A stretch of 54,530 nucleotides of DNA from Paenibacillus sp. MMS18-CY102 (GCF_009789195.1 NZ_WSTC01000037.1:1-54530); one strand, 5' to 3'; counted from the first letter of the stretch, positions 35,321 through 44,206 are shown. The notes: generated by a model from the letters alone, not told the origin. Program-made: numbers and translations.

Positions 35321-36157
35321 TTATTTAGCAGCTGCTGTTGCTGCTTTGCTCGGGTCGCTGTATTTGCGCATGAGCGATACTTCGACGCGGCGGTTTTTCG
35401 AACGGCCAGCTTCCGTAGCATTCGAAGCAAGCGGACGGAATTCGCCATAACCTGTCGAACTGATCAGCCGTGGATCGAGCTGTGCACTTGAGAGCAGAAT
35501 CTGCATGAAGTTCAGTGCGCGATCGGAGCTCAAATCCCAGTTATCGCGGAAATCGCTGTTCGAGATAGGTTGGTTATCCGTATGGCCGGCAACAATGATC
35601 TCATAGCCTGGGTATTGCTTCAGCATCTTCGCGATAGCTTGGCCAAGCTTGCGGGATTCCGCCTTAACAGCCGCGCTGCCCGAAGCGTAAAGTGCATTGT
35701 CGCTGATGGTGATAAGCAACTGGGACTGATTTAGCTTCGTATCGAGCTGTGTGGTCAAGCCCATTGATTTGATATATTGGTCCAGCTGTTTCTTAAGCTT
35801 CTCGAGATCCTCTTGCTCTTTCTTGCGGAGCTTCTCGAGGTCATCTTGTTGCTTCTGTTTTTCTTGTTGTTCTTTCGTGACGGTTTGCTGTTCTGTTTTC
35901 GTTTTTTCCTTTTCTTTCTCGTCATTCAGGTCTTTGCCCGTCGCAACGGAACGGAATTCTGGCAGAACGCCAACGCCGCCATCGAGCGCCATGTTGAACG
36001 CACGGCTCATTTCATCGAACCGTTTGGCGTCCACCGAGCTCATGGAGAACAAAACGATAAACAAGGCCAGCAATAGGGTCATTAAGTCTGCATAAGGAAT
36101 CAGCCACGATTCGTCAGCATGTTCCTCATGTTCTTCGTGTTTACGCCTTCTGCTCAC
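35321..36157 (-). CDS. motB: Flagellar motor protein MotB
   Basis: Stator subunit that anchors to peptidoglycan and carries the proton-channel aspartate. 278 residues: basic N-terminus, single membrane helix with channel Asp24 (WLIPYADLMTLLLALFIV), and a long K/E/Q-rich coiled coil (about 85-135, with repeated EKEK, KQKQQDDLEKL). The OmpA-like peptidoglycan-binding domain follows (VAGHTDNQPISNSDFRDNWDLS, STGYGEFRPLASN, NRRVEVSLMRKY). The start overlaps motA by 17 nt. Proton rather than sodium type is likely from the MotAB naming context, but not proven. Confidence 0.96.
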   Translation of the reverse strand: MSRRRKHEEHEEHADESWLIPYADLMTLLLALFIVLFSMSSVDAKRFDEMSRAFNMALDGGVGVLPEFRSVATGKDLNDEKEKEKTKTEQQTVTKEQQEKQKQQDDLEKLRKKEQEDLEKLKKQLDQYIKSMGLTTQLDTKLNQSQLLITISDNALYASGSAAVKAESRKLGQAIAKMLKQYPGYEIIVAGHTDNQPISNSDFRDNWDLSSDRALNFMQILLSSAQLDPRLISSTGYGEFRPLASNATEAGRSKNRRVEVSLMRKYSDPSKAATAAAK

Positions 36158-36944
36158 CGTTCGCCTCCTCCTTCGCTAGCATGTTAGCACGCTCTGTAGG
36201 CGTCAGGTAAACCGACAGCTTTTGGTTGATTGCGACTGTCGATACACCTGTTTGAATCGATAGCAAGCCTTCAACCATCATGAGGCGGATTTCCGTTTCA
36301 CGCTTCGAGAGGCGTTTGAGCTTGTTGGAGATTGGATGCCAGAGCACGTAACCGGTAAAAATACCGAGCAGTGTTGCGATGAAGGCAGCTGCAATGGCGT
36401 GCGAAAGTTTTTCCATGTCGCTCATGTCGGCGAGTGCCGCGATCAGGCCGATAACGGCGCCGAGAACCCCGAGCGTAGGAGCGTACATGCCGGCTTGGGA
36501 GAAGATTAGCGCGCCGGACTTGTGGCGGTCTTCTGTTGCCGAAATATCTTCAAGCAGAACGTCGCGGACGAAGTCCTGGTCGTTACCATCGATAATCATG
36601 CGCATGCCGTTGCGAAGGAACGCGTCCTCGATTTCATCAACTTTTGCTTCGAGTGCGAGCAGGCCTTCACGACGCGTAATCGTTGCCCATTCCATGAACA
36701 GGCGAATCAGGTCTTGGCGAGCTGGCAGATTTTGAGCGGAGAAGATGATTTTGATCAAAGTCGGGAACTTCTTGATTTCCGACATTGGGAAGCCGACGAA
36801 TAATGATGCAGCCGTACCGACTAGAATAATGATGTACGCTGCTGGGTTATTCACCAAGTTGATAATCGGCGCTCCCTTGAGATACATACCGACTACGATG
36901 GCGACTAGCCCAAGTCCAATACCGATTCCAGTTGATTTCTCCAT
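36141..36944 (-). CDS. motA: Flagellar motor protein MotA
   Basis: Stator membrane subunit. ATG at 36944 is chosen over the longer frame because it has GGGGTG at 5 nt and gives the expected N-terminus MEKSTGIGIGLGLVAIVVG; 267 residues. Four membrane helices, the cytoplasmic loop with charged residues for FliG contact (AKVDEIEDAFLRNGMRM), and the conserved APTLGVLGAVIGLI and TLLGIFTGYVLWHPISNKL segments are visible. Forms an operon with motB; no other flagellar genes are nearby, as in B. subtilis. Confidence 0.96.
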   Translation of the reverse strand: MEKSTGIGIGLGLVAIVVGMYLKGAPIINLVNNPAAYIIILVGTAASLFVGFPMSEIKKFPTLIKIIFSAQNLPARQDLIRLFMEWATITRREGLLALEAKVDEIEDAFLRNGMRMIIDGNDQDFVRDVLLEDISATEDRHKSGALIFSQAGMYAPTLGVLGAVIGLIAALADMSDMEKLSHAIAAAFIATLLGIFTGYVLWHPISNKLKRLSKRETEIRLMMVEGLLSIQTGVSTVAINQKLSVYLTPTERANMLAKEEANGEQKA

Positions 36945-37024
36945 AATACACCCCGTCCAGATAGTAGAAAGTATCGAAGCTTTCCCTAGTTTCCTGTGAT
37001 GCGCGAAGCGCTCCATTTCTATTT

Positions 37025-37052
37025 ATATCGTCAAAAGAGGCGGGAGAAATTA
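37025..37052 (-). promoter_or_regulatory. Candidate sigma-D promoter for motAB
   Basis: On the minus strand: TAAT (37049-37052), a 16-bp spacer and GACGATAT (37025-37032), close to the sigma-D consensus TAAA-N15-GCCGATAA. It lies about 80 nt before motA. The rest of the gap 36945-37253 holds nothing recognisable. Confidence 0.4.
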
Positions 37053-37253
37053 GAGATTTTAGCCCTTTTTGTCGGGATAGCGTCGAAAAGTCTCATCTTT
37101 TATTGCGATTCAGGGTTATAAGGCTTGCCAGCGGTGAAAGCGGGCACGATTTGGTGTAAAATGGAGGGACCCCGGCGGCAAGCGCCGCGAGCGGATTGAA
37201 AGATGAATTCGGCATACAGAGGGGCATCATCAGCATGAGAGGGCGGATCACTT

Positions 37254-37547
37254 ATGGGCGTTAAACACGCACGTGAATATGTTGATATATTGCGGGATTT
37301 GACGGAGGCGGTAAGCGCGATTCCGAACAACTTTACTTTCTTCGAAATGACGAAGGAGGAGTGGGAGGAGCTCAGCGACGAAGAGCGCGCTGAAGCGATG
37401 GAGACGCTGGCCGATGATGTATTTTACGGGCTCGGCCGACAGCCTGACATTCGAGTAGGTGACGGAGCGGTTATCTATGCGGCGAAGCATCATGTCATCG
37501 AGGTTGTGCAGGGCGGCAACGTAACGCAGGTTGTGCGCTTGATCTAA
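37254..37547 (+). CDS. Hypothetical protein (97 aa)
   Basis: ATG 37254 with a GAGAGGG-like site about 10 nt upstream. Acidic, soluble, with no signal or membrane segment. It begins MGVKHAREYVDILRDLTEAV and is helical, ending in two strands (HVIEVVQGGNVTQVVRLI). Codon use matches the housekeeping neighbours, suggesting a conserved lineage gene. Not recognised. Confidence 0.7.
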   Translation: MGVKHAREYVDILRDLTEAVSAIPNNFTFFEMTKEEWEELSDEERAEAMETLADDVFYGLGRQPDIRVGDGAVIYAAKHHVIEVVQGGNVTQVVRLI

Positions 37548-37618
37548 TCCGGAGCGACCGGGGCGCGGGTGAGGGTCGGATTCTTGTCATGTCGGATCTG
37601 CCAATTAACCCCTAGCTG

Positions 37619-38131
37619 CTACGCTGATCCTTCCTCGTACACCATACAATAAAATGTTGCAGGTCCAGCCGGCGTCTGGCGCTCATAGGTGTCGGTGACG
37701 GCGAAGCCTGCTTTGGCATAGGCGCGGATTGCACGCGTGTTCCAAGCAAGCACTTCGAGGTCGATTTCATCATGGGGCGCGCGCTTGCGCGCCTCTTCTG
37801 CTGCGGAGCGTGCGAAGGCAGGACCAAGCCCGAAGCCGCAAAGATCGGGGCGAAGGCCAAGGCCGAGCCGCGTGACGCCAAGCAGCGGGAAAAATTGTGC
37901 GAAGCCAATCATTGTGCCTTGTTCGTCAAGGGCAGCAGCGTATTGGGCGATACGAATGGCATCGTCGCCGAATTCGAGGCCTTCGGCCGCCATGCGGTCC
38001 CAGTCCGACCAGCCATACAGGTCGAACGGTGATTCGTAACGCCAGCGGCATAGCTCCTGTGCGTGCTCGCGGCTTAAGATTTGGAAATGCCAGGAGGCGG
38101 GAATGGCTGGTTTCATCGGATTTTGGCCCAT
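37619..38131 (-). CDS. GNAT-family N-acetyltransferase
   Basis: ATG at 38131 is chosen because AGGAGC lies 6 nt upstream; further upstream in-frame codons lack a site. 170 residues with the GNAT fold landmarks FHFQILS-type start (WHFQILSREHAQEL), GMIGFAQFFPL, an R/Q-x-x-G-x-G/A-like acetyl-CoA loop LGLRPDLCGFGLGPAF, and the C-terminal LEVLAWNTRAIRAYAKAGF. Substrate unknown. It stands alone on the minus strand, divergent from the first MFS gene. Confidence 0.88.
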   Translation of the reverse strand: MGQNPMKPAIPASWHFQILSREHAQELCRWRYESPFDLYGWSDWDRMAAEGLEFGDDAIRIAQYAAALDEQGTMIGFAQFFPLLGVTRLGLGLRPDLCGFGLGPAFARSAAEEARKRAPHDEIDLEVLAWNTRAIRAYAKAGFAVTDTYERQTPAGPATFYCMVYEEGSA

Positions 38132-38172
38132 TAGGATGCTCCTGTCTTTTCCCAGCACTGGGAGATTGGAAA

Positions 38173-38202
38173 TTGTCACGAAACATTCGCACCCATTATA
38201 AC
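38173..38202 (+). promoter_or_regulatory. Candidate promoter of the first MFS gene
   Basis: TTGTCA (38173-38178), 18-bp spacer, TATAAC (38197-38202), about 70 nt before the ATG. Confidence 0.4.
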
Positions 38203-38273
38203 AAAGCCTTACGCGTCATGATATGATGGGAAGATACCATGCTTCATTAACGAGCATTGATTAAGGAGCCCTT

Positions 38274-39518
38274 ATGCGTAAACTGATAGCCATCGGCAGT
38301 TTGTCCTACCTATTAATCGGATTGGCGATGGTTTTGACTGGTGCCGTGCTGGAGCCGGTAATTGCCCACTATGGGCTTGATTATAAAATGGGAAGCTTGT
38401 GGATTACGGATCAATTCGTCGGTTATATGATCGGTGTATTAGCCGCGCCGCTGCTCACTTCTAGGATTGGCAAACGCAGCACGCTTGTCATTGCGTTTGG
38501 CTGTTTAACCGTAGCTGAGGCTGCGTACAGCATGTTGCTTCCGTGGAGCCTGATGCTCGTTATCGCGCCGCTTGCCGGGATTGGCTTCGGTGCTGCTGAG
38601 GCCATCGTCGGAGCGACGATCATTGAGCTGAGCGAAGAGAATAAGAAAGCTTCGAACATGGCGACGCTTGAAGTATTTTTCGGCGTGGGCGCACTCATTA
38701 TGCCGATTGGCGCGGCTTATTTGATCCATATGGGCGTGTGGCAGGTAACGTTCCCTGTCCTGACGGCCATCTCTGGCATTACGATGCTGCTGTGGCTAAC
38801 GCTGTCGTTCGGCAAGGCAGATGACCAGATCGGATGGCAATCGCGCACGGAAGCTTCGGCAGAGCCGGCGAAACAATCCGAGTCCGAGTCGGCGCTTGGA
38901 TCAAGCAAGCAGGCGCTGGCACATGGGGAAAAACGCAAATATGACCGTAAGGTTTACCCGTTCTTGTTGTTCGGCATGCTGTTCTTCCTGGCTTATGTAG
39001 GGATGGAGATGAGTTTCTCCAACTATTTACCTTCCTTCCTCATGCAGCGCACGGGAGCAGAGGAGACGAGCGCGGCGTCTATTCTGAGCGTATTCTGGCT
39101 ATTCATGGTCATTGGGCGGCTGTTCGTTGGGCGAATTGCGGATCGGATCGGTTTCCCTGTGTACTTGATCTTGTCGGCGGCAAGCACGGTGGCCGTATTG
39201 GCTGTGTCGGCACTGACGATGTCTTTCAGCGGGCTTGTCATCTGGACTTGCCTAGCGGGATTAACGATGTCAGGCATGTTCGCTGTGGGGCTTGTGTATG
39301 TGAACAGCCGATCGACGGCCGGGATGACGGAAAGAACGACGAGCTTGATGGTCGCAGCAGGCGGAATCGGCGGGGCCTTATTCCCTCGGATTTCGGGCTG
39401 GCTTATGGATAGCTACGGCACGACAGCGACGATGTGGTCGATTGCATGCATGGCTGTGTTCATGGTTGCCGTGTTCTTGCTGATGGTCTTGGCGGGCAAG
39501 CGTTTGAAGGCGAGCTAA
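38274..39518 (+). CDS. MFS transporter, paralogue 1
   Basis: ATG 38274 behind AAGGAG. 414 residues, 12 predicted membrane segments with a charged central loop (about 190-225). MFS motif A-like loops are RIGKRSTLV and RIADRIGFP. Segments such as LEPVIAHYGLDYKMGSLW and GIGFGAAEAIVGATI match the FucP-like/sugar-MFS or YfkF-type group. It shares N-terminal and core sequence with the next gene, a tandem duplicate in the same orientation. Substrate not predictable. Confidence 0.9.
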   Translation: MRKLIAIGSLSYLLIGLAMVLTGAVLEPVIAHYGLDYKMGSLWITDQFVGYMIGVLAAPLLTSRIGKRSTLVIAFGCLTVAEAAYSMLLPWSLMLVIAPLAGIGFGAAEAIVGATIIELSEENKKASNMATLEVFFGVGALIMPIGAAYLIHMGVWQVTFPVLTAISGITMLLWLTLSFGKADDQIGWQSRTEASAEPAKQSESESALGSSKQALAHGEKRKYDRKVYPFLLFGMLFFLAYVGMEMSFSNYLPSFLMQRTGAEETSAASILSVFWLFMVIGRLFVGRIADRIGFPVYLILSAASTVAVLAVSALTMSFSGLVIWTCLAGLTMSGMFAVGLVYVNSRSTAGMTERTTSLMVAAGGIGGALFPRISGWLMDSYGTTATMWSIACMAVFMVAVFLLMVLAGKRLKAS

Positions 39519-39553
39519 AAGCTTCATTTTACAGATAGGGCGAAGGCCAATAG

Positions 39554-39592
39554 AAAGCCGGTATCTCTCGGGAGTGAGGGATGCCGGTTTTT
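39554..39592 (+). terminator. Terminator after MFS paralogue 1
   Basis: Stem AAAGCCGGTATCTCTC with GAGGGATGCCGGTTT, followed by TT. It separates the two paralogues transcriptionally. Confidence 0.8.
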
Positions 39593-39778
39593 ATGCTTTT
39601 GTGGCTAAAATCCCAGTAGGTGGGAGATGCGGCGGCGATGAATTGTGCGATTTTGGCGTATACTACTCCTTCGTTGGTGATGTTGCCGCATACGACCCTA
39701 GCGTGAAAGAAGTGTGTTAGGATAGGGTGGTTGTTAGTTATCTATTCTAGGCGCAGACAAGCGGAAGGGGTAAAGGTG

Positions 39779-40975
39779 ATGACCAGACTAGTCATCTTGG
39801 GTTGTATTGCATTCTTGGTCGTTGGGCTTGGACAACTCGTCGTCGGCACCGTGATGGAACCGATGGTTCACGCATATGGCGTACAGTATGGGGATGGCGG
39901 GCAGCTCGTCATGAACCAGTTTCTCGGAGGCGTAGCGGGCGTTTTGTTAGCGCCGTGGCTGATGAAGTTATTGGGCAAAAAGAAGCTGCTGTTAACGGCA
40001 CTTGCTTGCATGGTGCTTGCTGAAGGCATTTATGCGTTCCAGCCGCCATGGCTGATGATGCTCATTACGGGACCGATCGCAGGCTTTGGCTTTGGAACGA
40101 CTGAAGCGGTTGTAGCTTCGTTTATTATTCTAACCGCAGGCAATAACGCCAACGTTGCGATGAGCCGGGTCGAGGTTTCGTTCGGCGTAGGCGCGCTGCT
40201 CATGCCGTTTGCAGGAGCGCCGCTTATATCTAGCGGCAATTGGATGACCGGCTTCGCTGTTGTAAGTGTGCTTGCCATCGTTACGCTTGTTCTATGGCTG
40301 TTGTTCTGGCCGCGCGAGCTCGATCAATCGAAAGAAGAAGCGAAGGAAGCTGAAATTAAGAGCGCGCAGGCACAAGCCAGCATCAGCCGGTCGCGCAGAA
40401 ATATTATTATGATCGCATGTGGGCTTTTCATCGCTGTATATGTCGGGTTCGAGATTAGCCTTGTGCATTACTTTCCGTCGTTGCTCGTTAAGAATGGTTT
40501 GAGTGATGCATCTGCGTCGTTGTCGCTTAGCGTATATTGGGGTGCGATGGTGCTTGGACGCCTCGTGTCTGGCCATATCGCGGACCGTTGGGGCGGTGCG
40601 CCGTATATGTTGGTAACGTGTTCGGCTTGTGCGGTTCTATTCCTGATTCTAGGCATAACCGAAAGCACCGGCGGCATGTTCGCTCTCGCATTCGGCATGG
40701 GATTGGTCATGTCGGGAATGTATTCGATTGCAATAGTGTTCTCCAGCCGGGCATTGCCGGGCTCGAACGAGAAAACGATCAGCTTCCTGATGATGTTCGG
40801 GGGCGTCGGCGGGGCATTCATGCCGAAGCTGACGGGCTGGTTCATTGACCGTAATGGCGTCGCTGACATGCGTTGGTTGTTCGTTGGCTTCGCTATCGCA
40901 ATGCTGGCAGTCATTGCCTGGGCAATAATCGCGTCGCGGAAGACGCGTAAGCTGGCGGAAGCGACGGCTGCATAA
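39779..40975 (+). CDS. MFS transporter, paralogue 2
   Basis: ATG 39779 behind AAAGG/GGAAGGGG; the longer frame from 39731 lies in the leader. 398 residues, 12 membrane segments. It repeats the layout of its neighbour: MEPMVHAYGVQYGDGG, GFGFGTTEAVVASFI, RSRRNIIMIACGLFI after a K/E/A central loop, RLVSGHIADRWGG (motif A), SGMYSIAIVFSSRALPG. The pair probably arose by tandem duplication and has diverged well beyond allelic level, so substrates may differ. Confidence 0.9.
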   Translation: MTRLVILGCIAFLVVGLGQLVVGTVMEPMVHAYGVQYGDGGQLVMNQFLGGVAGVLLAPWLMKLLGKKKLLLTALACMVLAEGIYAFQPPWLMMLITGPIAGFGFGTTEAVVASFIILTAGNNANVAMSRVEVSFGVGALLMPFAGAPLISSGNWMTGFAVVSVLAIVTLVLWLLFWPRELDQSKEEAKEAEIKSAQAQASISRSRRNIIMIACGLFIAVYVGFEISLVHYFPSLLVKNGLSDASASLSLSVYWGAMVLGRLVSGHIADRWGGAPYMLVTCSACAVLFLILGITESTGGMFALAFGMGLVMSGMYSIAIVFSSRALPGSNEKTISFLMMFGGVGGAFMPKLTGWFIDRNGVADMRWLFVGFAIAMLAVIAWAIIASRKTRKLAEATAA

Positions 40976-41016
40976 TAACGGCTTATGTATAGGGATGTTT
41001 AAAATTATGAGATCGG

Positions 41017-41055
41017 AAGGACGGCCAGACGCCAATGTTTGGCCGTCCTTTTTTT
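41017..41055 (+). terminator. Terminator after MFS paralogue 2
   Basis: 11-bp perfect stem AAGGACGGCCA (41017-41027) with TGGCCGTCCTT (41040-41050), then five further T. Confidence 0.92.
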
Positions 41056-41123
41056 GCAAACTAGCACCTGGAATGTTGTATAATTCTGCTATAAGGACAA
41101 GTTTAGAGAGGCGGATGAAATGA

Positions 41124-41978
41124 ATGAAAAATATCGTATCGTTGCAATGGCTGCTTGATCATAAGGAAGACGCAGATGTCGCTATCGTCGATTGCCGATT
41201 CCAACTGAGCGAGCCGGATGCTGGCCGCGAAGCGTATGAAGCATCGCATATTACGGGGGCTGTTTATCTCGATCTGGAGAAGGACCTGTCCTCGCCGGTT
41301 GAGGAGAATGGCGGACGCCATCCGCTGCCGGACATCGCACAGCTGACGGGAACTTTAAGCCGTGCCGGCATTGGCAATGCCACACGAGTTGTTGCGTATG
41401 ATGACCAAGGCGGTGCAATGGCATCGCGCTTGTGGTGGCTCTTGAAATACCTCGGGCATGAAGAAGTGTATGTACTGGATGAAGGCTTCGCGGCATGGGA
41501 AAAGGCGGGCTATCCGGTGTCCAATGAGCCATCGGTTAGCATTCTAGCGCCGTTCTACGCAACGGTTCAGCACAGCATGCTCGTTGAAGTTGACGAAGTG
41601 CGCGAGAACCTCGGCAATGAAAGCATCACGCTGATCGATTCCCGCGAAGCGCCGCGCTATCGCGGCGAGGTTGAGCCGATCGATCGTGTAGCGGGGCATA
41701 TCCCCGGCGCGATCAACCGCTTCTGGGCAGAAGGCCGCGGCGCGGACGGCAAGTGGAAGAGCGCGGACGAGCAGGCGGCGCGGTTCGAAGGGCTGGATCG
41801 TGCGAAGCAGACGATTGTGTACTGTGGGTCTGGCGTGACGGCTTGCCCGAACGTGCTGGCGCTGCAGGAAGCTGGGTTTGAGAAGGTGCGGTTGTATGCT
41901 GGGAGTTGGAGTGATTGGATTAGTTATGGGGGGAATGCGGTTGCTGTGGGGGAGGAAGCAGCGCCTAAAGGAGAATAG
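41124..41978 (+). CDS. Thiosulfate/3-mercaptopyruvate sulfurtransferase (tandem rhodanese)
   Basis: ATG 41124 behind GAGGCGG. 284 residues with two rhodanese domains. The N-terminal one is non-catalytic (DCRFQLSEPDAG), and the C-terminal one carries catalytic Cys234 in VYCGSGVTACPN. The CGSGVT loop is typical of TST/MST enzymes that transfer sulfane sulfur. The last about 25 codons change style (T/G-rich), and a 27-bp stretch of them recurs exactly 2.2 kb downstream, beyond the inserted OLD-like gene. The present 3' end may therefore have been supplied by the insertion. Confidence 0.92.
   Translation: MKNIVSLQWLLDHKEDADVAIVDCRFQLSEPDAGREAYEASHITGAVYLDLEKDLSSPVEENGGRHPLPDIAQLTGTLSRAGIGNATRVVAYDDQGGAMASRLWWLLKYLGHEEVYVLDEGFAAWEKAGYPVSNEPSVSILAPFYATVQHSMLVEVDEVRENLGNESITLIDSREAPRYRGEVEPIDRVAGHIPGAINRFWAEGRGADGKWKSADEQAARFEGLDRAKQTIVYCGSGVTACPNVLALQEAGFEKVRLYAGSWSDWISYGGNAVAVGEEAAPKGE
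41904..41930 (+). repeat. Left 27-bp direct repeat (inside the sulfurtransferase 3' end)
   Basis: Identical over 27 bp to 44121-44147, starting AGTTGGAGTGATTGG. It encodes SWSDWISYG. A candidate attachment or recombination site. Confidence 0.8.
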
Positions 41979-41994
41979 CAGTAAAATGAATTGG

Positions 41995-42038
41995 AATACA
42001 GAGCACGGCGTGAAGGATGCTGGCGTTCTGTATTTTTT
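41995..42038 (+). terminator. Repeated terminator, copy A
   Basis: AATACAGAGCACGGC..., closing with TTCTGTATT and seven T, 17 nt after the sulfurtransferase stop. It belongs to a family with copies at 44221, 47411 and 53127, and a diverged one at 49511. Confidence 0.8.
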
Positions 42039-42322
42039 TATCTTAAAGTCAACACGGAGTCAACAATTGGCTAAATTATGAGTCTAATATCTTAGTTTCT
42101 AGTACATTCTAAATGATTAGCATAAAGTTATCAGTTGAATCAACAACGGAAAACATAATTGGATTAATCAACGAAGAATCAACAAGTGCTACGAAAGTTT
42201 TCAGCTCTGTTCCATATCATACGAGTTGTTCAATTTAAGGAAGGAGTTGGTGGAAAATTTTTTACGACTCTATTACAATAATACTTATTACAGAAAAATA
42301 ATTTTATAGAGGTAAATTGATA
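42039..42322. other. AT-rich leader of the islet with repeated TCAAC motifs
   Basis: Five (A/G)TCAAC motifs lie near 42048, 42059, 42141, 42168 and 42178. A 41-codon frame at 42113-42238 lacks a ribosome site and is probably not a gene. No convincing promoter, integrase or reverse transcriptase is visible. Confidence 0.35.
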
Positions 42323-44014
42323 ATGATAAGAAGTATTGCGATTGAGCGGTTTAAGCATTTAGTTGATATTAATATTGAATTAGGAAATATGAATGTATTC
42401 GTTGGTTCAAACAATGCAGGGAAAAGCAGCATACTTCAAGCTGTACAGTTTGCAATATCGGCTGCTCAGACTACTACACTTGAGCCAAACACCAGGTGGA
42501 TTGGAGAAGCGTTAAACACTTCGGTTTCTCCTAATCAACTTGTGTATACCCCACTAAGAGATGTTTATGCTCTTGCGCCAGGTGGAATTCTCAGAGAACC
42601 TCGAGGTGAGGGGATTAGCGTAACATTTATTGAAGACGGAAGTGATGCTGAAACTAGTGTTCTTGTTGGAAAGGGAAGAAATAAGAACTTAACTGTTAGA
42701 ATTTCGGGTCAAAGCTTAGGAGAAAGGCTTCAGAACATTAATGAACCTTATAGTATATTTGTTCCTGGCTTGGCTGGTATACCGGCAGTTGAAGAGTACA
42801 AAACACCCGGAATTGTCAGGAAGGCCGCAGCCCGTGGTGATGCGAATAATGTATTTAGAAATATTCTGTGGCTATTAAAGCAAAATGAGGAAAGTTGGAA
42901 TAGGTTTACTTCGGATCTGAAAAAAGTATTTTCAAACTTGAAATTAAATGTAACGTTCGTTCCAGACAGGGACGAGCATATAAATGCCACAGCTAGATTT
43001 AACGATTACGAACTACCAATTGATTCTGCGGGCACTGGGGTTTTACAAGCAATTCAAATATTAAGTTATGTTAATTTGTATAAACCCAAAATGCTTATAT
43101 TGGATGAACCGGACTCACATTTACATCCGAATAATCAAAGGAAACTTGCAACAGTTCTACGCTCACTAACTGAGGAACGCGATCTTCAAATATTGTTATC
43201 TACTCATTCTCGCCATTTAATTGACGAGCTAATGGAAAGTAGTAAAATGCATTGGATACAAGATGGTAAAATTAATGTTGAGGATGATTATGATACCGTC
43301 CGGATATTAACGGATATTGGTGCTCTTGATAAGGGAGAACGGGTTCTCAGAGATACTATAAAATATGTATTTTTAACAGAGGATTCCAATATAGATGGTG
43401 TTCGAGTATTATTGATTGCTTCAGGCTTCAATATTGAAGAAGTTGATATTTGGTCATATGAAGGCTGTGCTAAGGTAGATACCGCTCATGTATTAAATGC
43501 ATTTATAAGAAAACATGCACCTAATACTAAAGTGATTTTACATCGGGATAGAGATTACCTTAATGATGATGAAATATTTAATTATAAACAGAAAATAGAA
43601 AATGCGGGCATGAATTGTTTTATTACTGATGGAACTGATATGGAATCCCATTTTTTAAATGCTAAACATATAAATAGTATATATTCTCAAATTTCCGAAG
43701 AACAGGCAGCAATAATCCTCGAGCAGGCAACAGCTGAAGTCGAAGATAAAACACTAGAGAAATTTATTAATTCAAGGACTAAGTTAGAAATTGCAAGAGT
43801 CGGTCCCAACAATATAAATCCTGGTAGGATAGCTACCGAAGCTCATCAACTTTACTTTAGTAATAAAGACCGTTATAGGCATGGGAAAAAAGTTGTTGGA
43901 TGTGTGAAATCTAAACTAGTACCTATTGTGGGGGGACAGGTAGACATAATTGTACCTTCTATGTTTATTAAAAATGATAGCTTAAATAATATGCTGGATC
44001 CGATAGTTGTATAA
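42323..44014 (+). CDS. OLD-family-like ATPase-TOPRIM nuclease
   Basis: ATG 42323 has TAGAGGT about 10 nt upstream; TTG 42317 is closer to it. 563 residues. The ATPase domain is ABC/SMC-like: Walker A GSNNAGKSS (Lys34), Walker B LILDEPDSHLHP (Asp261-Glu262) and a switch histidine in STHSRHLIDEL. The C-terminal TOPRIM-like domain shows a glutamate in FLTEDSN (Glu353) and a DxD in HRDRDYL (Asp409/Asp411), the metal-binding pattern of OLD nucleases. Such proteins act in phage defence, alone or with UvrD-like (Gabija) or reverse transcriptase (retron) partners. No partner gene is present here. AT-rich and A/T-codon-biased, so foreign. Confidence 0.85.
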   Translation: MIRSIAIERFKHLVDINIELGNMNVFVGSNNAGKSSILQAVQFAISAAQTTTLEPNTRWIGEALNTSVSPNQLVYTPLRDVYALAPGGILREPRGEGISVTFIEDGSDAETSVLVGKGRNKNLTVRISGQSLGERLQNINEPYSIFVPGLAGIPAVEEYKTPGIVRKAAARGDANNVFRNILWLLKQNEESWNRFTSDLKKVFSNLKLNVTFVPDRDEHINATARFNDYELPIDSAGTGVLQAIQILSYVNLYKPKMLILDEPDSHLHPNNQRKLATVLRSLTEERDLQILLSTHSRHLIDELMESSKMHWIQDGKINVEDDYDTVRILTDIGALDKGERVLRDTIKYVFLTEDSNIDGVRVLLIASGFNIEEVDIWSYEGCAKVDTAHVLNAFIRKHAPNTKVILHRDRDYLNDDEIFNYKQKIENAGMNCFITDGTDMESHFLNAKHINSIYSQISEEQAAIILEQATAEVEDKTLEKFINSRTKLEIARVGPNNINPGRIATEAHQLYFSNKDRYRHGKKVVGCVKSKLVPIVGGQVDIIVPSMFIKNDSLNNMLDPIVV

Positions 44015-44093
44015 TGTAGATTAGCTTGGTTATATAGTAGCAAGGCAATATACAATACAACAAGCCAAGCAGCGATCTCTTTTCTAGTGGACT

Positions 44094-44206
44094 ATACTTC
44101 CGAATGTTAGATACGTAGACAGTTGGAGTGATTGGATTAGTTATGGGAGAATCCTATAGCTATCGGGGATGAAGAACAACTGAGCAAGTGGCGGAAATGT
44201 GCATAG
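44094..44206 (+). pseudogene. Decayed second copy of a sulfurtransferase 3' end
   Basis: Reads NVRYVDSWSDWISYG, homologous to KVRLYAGSWSDWISYG at the sulfurtransferase C-terminus. After a +1 shift it continues ENPIAIGDEEQLSKWRKCA to a stop, matching NAVAVGEE in the intact gene and the usual ENPVA-type ending of the family. An in-frame stop lies at 44085-44087, so only the tail exists. It marks the right boundary of the islet. Confidence 0.65.
44121..44147 (+). repeat. Right 27-bp direct repeat
   Basis: Identical to 41904-41930; the flanking bases differ on both sides. Confidence 0.8.

Larger units (their letters stand above)
41904..44147 (+). mobile_element. Putative one-gene islet bounded by 27-bp direct repeats
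   Basis: About 2.2 kb, visibly AT-rich against GC-richer flanks. It is bounded by the exact 27-bp repeats and holds one OLD-like nuclease gene. It contains no integrase or transposase, so it may have moved with outside help or by homologous recombination between repeats. A decayed copy of the sulfurtransferase 3' end lies at the right boundary. Confidence 0.55.

Noticed and set aside
42113-42238. 41-codon frame before the OLD-like gene (possible antitoxin or partner)
   Set aside because: No ribosome site, no recognisable motif, and it overlaps the TCAAC repeats.
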